Shown here: one piece after another, positions 54,201 to 63,200 of the stretch
Position numbering within the stretch: the stretch's first letter is position 1
Layout of the letters: the number at the start of each line of letters is the position of its first letter
Assembly (NCBI GenBank): GCA_032622095.1
Contig: CP136066.1
Span: 154,465,152-154,529,151, forward strand
Direction of reading: 5' to 3'
Length of the DNA: 64,000 nucleotides
Source: Siphonodentalium dalli
Lineage: Eukaryota > Mollusca > Scaphopoda > Gadilida > Siphonodentaliidae
Notes under the pieces: generated by a model
The model's database searches: none
Told to the model about the DNA's origin: nothing
What the model saw: the letters and a program-made list of their open reading frames with translations, nothing else
Made by a program: the position numbers and the translations under genes

Positions 54201-57200
54201 TCAACTGAGTAACATCTCAACTCAATTCATTATTATAGCTAAACTTTAATGACTATTACTCAGTACATAATAATTACTATTATACCTCACGTTATATCTT
54301 ATTTTATATTATTTCACTTCATTTTGTATGTTAGAACATACTTGTCTTGTCCAATAAAGTGCTTACATGTACTGCTTACTGTTATTATTAGGCCATAACA
54401 ATTGAGGCACCTGAGAGTAATTTTGTTTATACATCCATATAATAAAACATTTTGAAGTTTAAAGAGAAACATAACTCATGCAAAAATTAACCCTTTCGTG
54501 ATGGGAGCTGCTCTCGTGCAGCATGAAAGATCATGTGCAAGTTCATTCTCACTTACAAGGTCAAGGTAAATATTGTTAGGTCAATGCATTCTTTTATATA
54601 AGCGAGGCTCCCTATGGGAGAATAAGATAATGCATTCATAAAGGGTTTTCTTGAATATATTACTTATTGCAAACATGCAATGCCTATTGCATTGACAGGC
54701 CAGATATGCTTGCCAATCTACACCCTAAGAGGGTGTAATAAGCACCACATAGAATTGATCTTTTGAAGAAGCTTAAGAAACGGTTAATGTCATGAACTGC
54801 AATTTAAATTCAGCCTATATTTTTTGTTCAGTCAAATAACAATACACCAAATCTCATTAAAACTAAAGTTACAATCTGGAAATAAAGCAGACAGATAGAA
54901 GAATGAACCACTCACAAAATAGAAACTTATAAAGCAGTGCATCAATGTACAGCAGTGAATCTAATTTTGAGATTCACCGATAACATATACTAGTATGCAG
55001 GTTATGTTGTTTGTTTTGATCAACCCATAGTTCGGTCCCTAGAGAATATGAGCAACACTTGTGAACAAGAAAACCATAGTCAGACATGGTCACACCCTCA
55101 AGATCATATAAAATACATTGGAGCTTTAATATGTAATGTTTTTCATATGTGTGTATGGTGTCTGCTTGGTGATGAAGCAGGTGATAACATTATTTAAATT
55201 GGACATGCCGAACTAAAGTGATGATAATTATGAAATGTTTACACACAATGCATCACGTTTAATACATGTATGTGTTCTCAAAGGGCGCATACGTTCCAAT
55301 TGGTTGACAGATTCATCAGGTAAACATGCAATGCCCATTGCATTGATAAACCAATAACCACACAAGATCTTTGTTACATGGTTCACGTACACAAATACTG
55401 AGTATGTTTTCCTCTTGGACGTGCCGAACTAAAGTTATGATAATTATGAAATGTTTACACACAATGCATCACAGATAATACATGTATGTGTTCTCAAAGG
55501 GCGGTGTAATAAGCACTACATAAAATTGATCTTGGGCAAATTCCTGTGATCATAGCAACTCATTCAATATATATTCCACATGTTCCTATAATTAGCACCT
55601 TCTAGATTTGCACTCAATGTTTAAATGAATCCAATAATTGATAATGGTGTCCATGCATCATGAGTAGTGCAGGTGAGAATGTTAGGCCATAATCAGTATG
55701 CGAACGAACACGCCTAAACTTTTATGCACTGTAAAGAGACATGTTCAAAAAAACCTGCGCTGATGAATAATCGAGTACTCACCACTGTTGATCTGCTTCC
55801 ACTGTCTTCTATGTTATGCCCACCTGAGAAGAATGGAGAAGTTATAACACTGACTATAATGAGGACTTTTTTATTATTGACATCTGGCAAAGTGAAATAT
55901 TAATGGCTGAACAACATCACACTTCTATGATCAAATAGTTATTATACAACACAAGAGCCTGTTTATAAAACCAATTACATGTATATTGAGTATAAAAACA
56001 CCATTTAAATAATAAGCAAATACAGTAATGCTCTAATTAATCGACCTCTTAACCACAGCAGAATTATGGGTAACTTTTCAGGATTTAGTCGGAAATATGG
56101 CTTGTTGCCATTCATCGGAAAGCTCTCGCCGAGAGCTTTCCGATGAATGGCAACAAGCCATATTTCCGACTAAATCCTGAAAAGTTACCCATAATTCTGC
56201 TGTGGTTAAGAGGTCGATTAATTAGAGCATTACTGTGTATCCTAAATATGCTCTTGGTACATATGCATACTGGTATATGAGAGAGAAGTCACTTCCCTCT
56301 GGGACAAAACATATGGAGAAGTGGCACATTTTAGGGAGAAGATGTCTCCCAAGTCGTCCTCTAGGCTGGTCCCAGGTAGAATCATGATGCCTATGGCACC
56401 AGTACTGAGAATGCAGCATATCTATATAAAGTCAAATAAAAGGTCGCTGGCCAAAATGTCCCCAGATGAAGGTACATGTAGCAGGTTTGAAGGGTTTATA
56501 GGTTTCAAATCACTATACTACAAACTGCAGGAGGAATTGATTACACCAATATGATACAAAGTGAATATTCATTAAATATGTTGCACATCTTCAATGTGTT
56601 GAGAAAGGGTCAATAACTCTAAAATAAATGAAAGTGTCAATGACACTGTAGCTCAACTTGTGAAGGAGTTTATTTTTTGCTGAGGAATGAAATCCATAGA
56701 ATGATAAAGAAGAAGGAATGCCAAAAAGTTACAGTAAAGGTCTTGTGTAGATGACATTATTTCACCAATAAATGTAGGCTGCAGGGTGTGTGGATGGTTT
56801 CAAATTTGAAATCCAAGATGGCTACTGGCAGCCATGTTTTACAAAAAAATTCAGAATAAGGCCCTGCGAATCGATTCGATGCAATTCGGAATCTTTCATC
56901 TGATTCGATAGGATTCAAAATCAGCTGTCCTGAATTGAATTGTATCGAATCATTGGCATCAGTTGCATTCTCATTAATTCAATGGACCACATTGCTTTTT
57001 CGCAAAGATATATTATGATACCAATGCAAATAAATAACATTGTCGTGGACCTGAGCTATACTATAGACCACCTTGCAACTGATCTAACACAATTTCATAT
57101 ATATGTCAAACTTGTGAACCCGATTGCTTTCTGGCTTCAATATGGCTTCTGAACTGTTTCATTATTGTATAAAAGAGACAGCCACAAAGAATGTGCACTT

Positions 57201-60200
57201 AATTTTATTCATTTAAAGATAATATTTACATTGTATACTGACGACCATTTATCATCATTATGAAGTGAGCAAAATTAACATTGGTATGGCCTCTGAGTCA
57301 TGTATTATCTTCATCTTCACTATTATTATGCCTATTGCATTGATTCGATTCGAGATTCTATAGGTTTTTATATTGAAGATCCATATGAAGTTTGGTGATG
57401 ATCGTATGAGGGATGTGGTCTGTAGGGTGTGCCAAATGATTTAGTCATGCAAAGAGTAAAATTCAAGATGGCTGCTGGCCATGTTTTTCAATGAAATTCG
57501 GAAAAATTTGAAAGCTCCCATCTAGAGTTGGTCCTAAATATGCCTGTAAATTTTCAAAATTTCAGCCATGTTTTTCATCAAAGAAAATGATGCAAATTTT
57601 CAAAACAAATCTCCAATAAATGCGGGCTGTTCGAATGGATTCAAATTTGGAATCCAAGATGGCTGCTGGTGGCCATGATATTTTTAGCATATTTTGGAAA
57701 AAAATTATAGCTCCCATCTAGAGGTCTCCCCCAAGATTCATATGAAATTTTGTGACAATCGAATGAAAAATGTGACCTGTTTGGTGTGCCACAGGATTTA
57801 GTCATACAAAGAGTAACATCCGAGATGACTGCCAGTGACAATGTTTTTCAATGAAATTCCGAAAAATTTGATTGCTCCCATCTAGAGGTGATCCTAAATA
57901 TGCCTGTAAATTTTCACAACATTTCTCCAATAAATGCGGGCTGCAGGGTATGTATCGCGGGGTCAATTAGCTGTGGTAGGTTTTTATATGAAGATGGTCA
58001 ATGGACTCCAGACATGTAGTAATAACAGTATTTATTGTTGAATTCCAAACATAGATAGTATCAGGTACAAAAGTATTGAACAGTATATCGGGTGCCGATG
58101 AAATGCAATATAATCTGGGTGCCGTGATGAGAGAATAAGAACCGGGTGCCGTGAAGATTGAAGTCTAAAGATGAATTACTTAACCTCCATTTTAGAGGTT
58201 TTGATATATATATACAACTTAGTGAAACAAAGGATTTGATTAGCCAAAGAAGTGTGAATGCCTGAAGCATACTAATTAACAGCAGGACTTGCCACCTGGA
58301 CATTTAGAATAATAGGTGTAAAGATTTATGACAATTAATAAGAATTATATTAAGCTTAATTGGAGAATTAGCAATTAACGTGGCAAGCCCTAGTTAAGAT
58401 GATAAAGATAAAGAAAAATTGAGGCATGATTGATTGAATGTAATGAACAGATTTGAGAAGAAATGAATATGAAGTAAAGTAAATAAGAAATAGTTTGAAT
58501 GGGGGAATATGGCTTGGTGATATATGCCAATGGATTCAAATTTGAAATCCAAAATGGCTGCCGGCAGCCATGTTTTTAAATGAATTTCAGAAAAATGCGA
58601 TGGCTCCCATCTAGAGATCACCCCAAAAAATAAATATGAAGTTTTGTGGTGATCAGATGAGGGATGTGGTCTGTAGAGTGAGCCAAAGGATTTAGTCATG
58701 CAAAAAGTTAAAATCGAAGATGGCTGCTGGCAGTGATGTTTTTCATCAAAAATCACTAAAAATTTATAGCTCCCATCTTGAGGTGATCTTAAACATTTCT
58801 CCAATAAATTGGCAGCCATGTTTTTTTAACAAATTTCAGAAATGAAAGTGTCAATGACACTGTAGCTCAACTTAGGTAGGGGAATAATTTAATGGTTGAC
58901 AGTAAATGGAGGAATTAGGAAAGGTGCTAATTGAAATGTCTAAGTAAGACAAGAGTTTTTGGGCTGAATGACCCCCAAAATGACTCGTTCCCATCTACAT
59001 ATCAATATCAACATTCATACCAAGTTTCATAATGATCAGATCAGGGATGTGGTCTGTAGGGTGTGCCAAAGGATTTAGTGATGCATGTTTTTTTGCCGAA
59101 TGACCCCAAAATGACTCGTTCCCATCTACATGTCAATGTCAACATCCGTGACAAATATCATGAAGATCAAACAAACAGATCGGTCTATAACCCCATGCTA
59201 ATTATGGATTTTGTAGAAATATTTAGTCATACAAAGAGTAAAATCCAAAATGGCCATTTGTGGCCATATTTTTTTGACGAATGACCCCAAAATGACTCGT
59301 TCCTATCAAGAGGTCACCCCGATGATCCATATGAAGTTTGGTGATGATCAGATCAGGGATGTGGTATGTAGGGTGTGTCAAAGTATTTAGTGATGCAAAG
59401 AGTAAAATCCAATATGGCTGCCGGCGGTCATGTTTTTTGGCCAAATGACCCCAAAATGACTCGTTCCCATCTAGAGGTCACCCTGCTGATCCATATGAAG
59501 TTTGGTGATGATCGGATCAGGGATGTGGTCTGCAGGATGTGTCAAAGGATTTAGTGGTGCAAAGAGTAAAATCCAAGATGGCAGCCAGCGGCCATGTTTT
59601 TTGGCCGATTGATCCTAAAATGACTCGTTCCCATCTACATGTAAACGTCAACATTCATGACAAATTTTATGATGATCAGACAAACAGTACGGCCTGTAGC
59701 CCGCGCCAATGGATTCAGTTTTGAAATCAAAGATGGCCACCAGCGGCCATGTTTTTTGACCGAGTTACCCCAAAATGATTCGTGCCCAACTAGGGGCCAC
59801 CCCAATGATCCATATGAAGTTTGGTGATGATCGGATCAGGGTTGTGGTCTGTGGGGTGTGTGAACGTATTTAGTGATGCAAAGAGTATAATCCAAGATGG
59901 CTGATGGCGGCCATGTTTTTTGGCCAAATGATTTGCACTTCTCCTCAAATAAGCACTTATCTGTAATAAAGAAGAGCAATTGGAGATATCTCCAAATCAT
60001 TTAGAGATATCTCTAAATACATTGGAGATATCTCTAAATGATTTATGGATAAGTGGATAAATTGAATATACTTCTCCGTAAATGCATTTGTGGATATCTC
60101 TAAATGATTTGAAGAGATCTTCAAATATTTGGAGATATCTCCAAATAATTGGAGATACATGTATCTCCAAATGAATTAGAGATATCTCCAAATGAATTAG

Positions 60201-63200
60201 AGATATCTCCAAATATTTAGAGATAACTTCAAATGCTTTGGTGTCCTAAATAGTTAGGGTATGAATTGAAGAGCTCTCCAAATCGGTTTAGAGATATCTG
60301 CAATTTATTTGAAGATATCTCCAAATGAATTAGAGATATCTCCAAATATTTAGAGATATCTCCAAATATTTGAGTATATGTTAATTTGGCTGCCATAGAT
60401 TTGAGGGTCCACCTTTCATCCAGTTACAACAACAATGATGTTTCTTCAAAAGTCGCTTTAGTGTTAGATCAAAATTATTTGACTACCAATAGATACTAAC
60501 AACAAATTGTCAACAATACCAAGTACAGTATCTTGATAAACAAGAAATGCAGCTTAAAGCTGCTCATGAATGATTTCGGCACTTTTATCAAAATCATTCA
60601 CAGGTCTACATTATCTATCGGCTTTCAATATCTGCTCTTGAAACGAAATGCATGTTTCATGAAAGTGGTAATCCAAGCAAATGGAATGATCTAGATGTAG
60701 TTCAATGTATTTCTAAGTCTCGTCACATAGATATTGAGATAAAGTTAATCTTCTCTTGGCCATATACTTGAAGGCGATTCTCGTATGACCCACTTTATGA
60801 ACTCAAATAGAACTCAAGTTCCCCACACTTGGCCTCCGGGCAAGAAGATCAGCCAGCTGCTGTTGATGTCACTGGTACCACCAGAAGGAGCAGGGATGCC
60901 AAAGTCTGATGTCCCTGCCATCGACATAGACAGTGGCAACAGGGACTCCGATGTCACCCCGGATGTCCCCGCCACTGTCGATGTGGAGATGGCATCACCA
61001 CCTGGAGCAGCCATTCTCCACCAGGGACGGAAACTACCTCCTCTGTCCGTGTGACGCCGAAGTACATAGAGAAGCCAGCATCGGAAAGCTTAGAAGGATA
61101 GAGCAGAACAGGGAAAAAAATCAAAGATACCATAAAATGAAAGTGTCAATGACACTGTAGCTCAACTGAGGTAGGAGAATAATTTAATGGTTGGCAGTAT
61201 ATAGGAAAGGAAAGGTGCTAATTGCAATGTCTGACCTGTGCCAAAGGATTTAGTCATGCAAAGAGTAAAATCCAAGATGGCTGCTGGCGGCCATGTTTTT
61301 TGGCCAATTGACCCCAAAGGACTCGTTCCCATCTACATGTCATTGTTAACATCCATGACAAATTTCATGAAGATCTGACCAAAGCTACGACCTGTAGCCC
61401 GCAACAAAGGATTTAGTCATGCAAAGAGTAAAATCCAAGATGGCTGCTGGCGGCCATGTTTTTTGGCCGAACGACCCCAAAATCACTCGTTCCCATCTAC
61501 ATGTCAATATTAACATCCATGACAAATTTCATGATGATCAAACGAATAGTACGGCCTGTAGCCCGCGCCAATGGATTGAATTTTGAAATCCAAGATGGCT
61601 GCCATCCATGACAAATTTCATGAAGATCTGACCAAAGCTACGACCTGTAGCCCACGCCAAAGGATTTAGTCATGTAAAGAGTAAAATCCAAGATGGCTGC
61701 TGACGGCCAATTTTTTTTTCGGCCGAACGACACCAAAATGACTCGTTCCCATCTACATGTCATTGTTAACATCCATGACAAATTTCATGAAGTTCCGACC
61801 AAAGCTACAACCTGTAGCCCGCGCCAAAGGATTTAGTCATGTAAAGAGTAAAATCCAAGATGGCTGCTGATGGCCAATTTTTTTTCGGCCGAACGACACC
61901 AAAATGACTCGTTCCCATCTACATGTCATTGTTAACATCCATGACAAATTTCATGAAGTTCCGACCAAAGCTACAACCTGTAGCCCGCGCCAAAGGATTT
62001 AGTCATGCAAAGAGTAAAATCCAAGATGGCTGCTGGCGGCCATGTTTTTTGGCCGAAAGACCCCAAAATCACTCGTTCCCATCTACATGTCAATATTAAC
62101 ATCGATGACAAATTTAATGATGATCAGACGAACAGTACGACCTGTAGCCCGCGCCAATGGATTGAATTTTGAAATCCAAGATGGCTGCCAGCGGCCATGT
62201 TTTTTGGCCAAATGACACCAAAATGACTCGTTCCCATCTACATGTCAATGTCAACATTCATGACAAATTTCAAGATCAGAACAAAGGTACGACCTGTAGC
62301 CCGCGCCAAAGGAAATTGTTGACGGACACACGGACGACGGACGCCAAACCATGGCAATAGCTCAAACTTACAAAGTAAGTTGAGCTAAAAACTGGACTCA
62401 GCAGGAAGGTTCTACCATTCTACAAATTCTTCTTGCTTAGAGATCATCAAGCAGTACGCGGGCGTGACAAGAAAGAAACCTCACCCAGAAAAATCTGGAT
62501 CGATTCGGGATGGATTCACTTAGAGCCCGAAGCCTCCATCGCATGCCGCCAGCCATATTGGCCACAAGCTGCTGCCAGCCATATTATATCTTACGCCAGC
62601 CGCATGAAAAAATCTGCCGCCGGAATTGTAAAATGGCTGAGCCGTGTGCATGGGCTTATATGTTAAGGATACTCGCATGGACATGGCATGGTTGTTATAT
62701 TATCAGAACACCCAGGTCTCTCAATGTGGAATAGACTATTCCAATGCATGCTTTCATATAACTGAATGGGAGCATCCATTCAGTATTGAAATGGTTATAG
62801 TATAAAATATTTATTTCGACACGACTCAGACATCGCTGGCATTTGTCAATATATGCATATAATCTGTATAGAAGAGAATAGAAAATAGTTTGAAATATTA
62901 TATATCATTACCATCGGATTCAGCATTCAATGATGCATGCATATATTGCAAGATACCAGTGATGATAGCAGTCTGTAGTCGACAGAAGTCACAATGTAAC
63001 TTATACCGATTATATAGATGGGAAACTACATGTACATAGTACAGCCGATGGGGTCATTGTCACAAGGCTCCGGTCACATTCGTAGCCAGCTTTTTAAATG
63101 GATCACAAATGTAGCCAGATTTTCTAATTGGATGCTTTATATGGTGCAAAATATGACGTCATCACGTTCGTGACTAAAATGTCAACGTCATGCTCCAAAA

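Noticed and set aside
59981-60372. CRISPR-like array
   Set aside because: Units are contiguous palindromes without unique spacers, in a eukaryotic intron.
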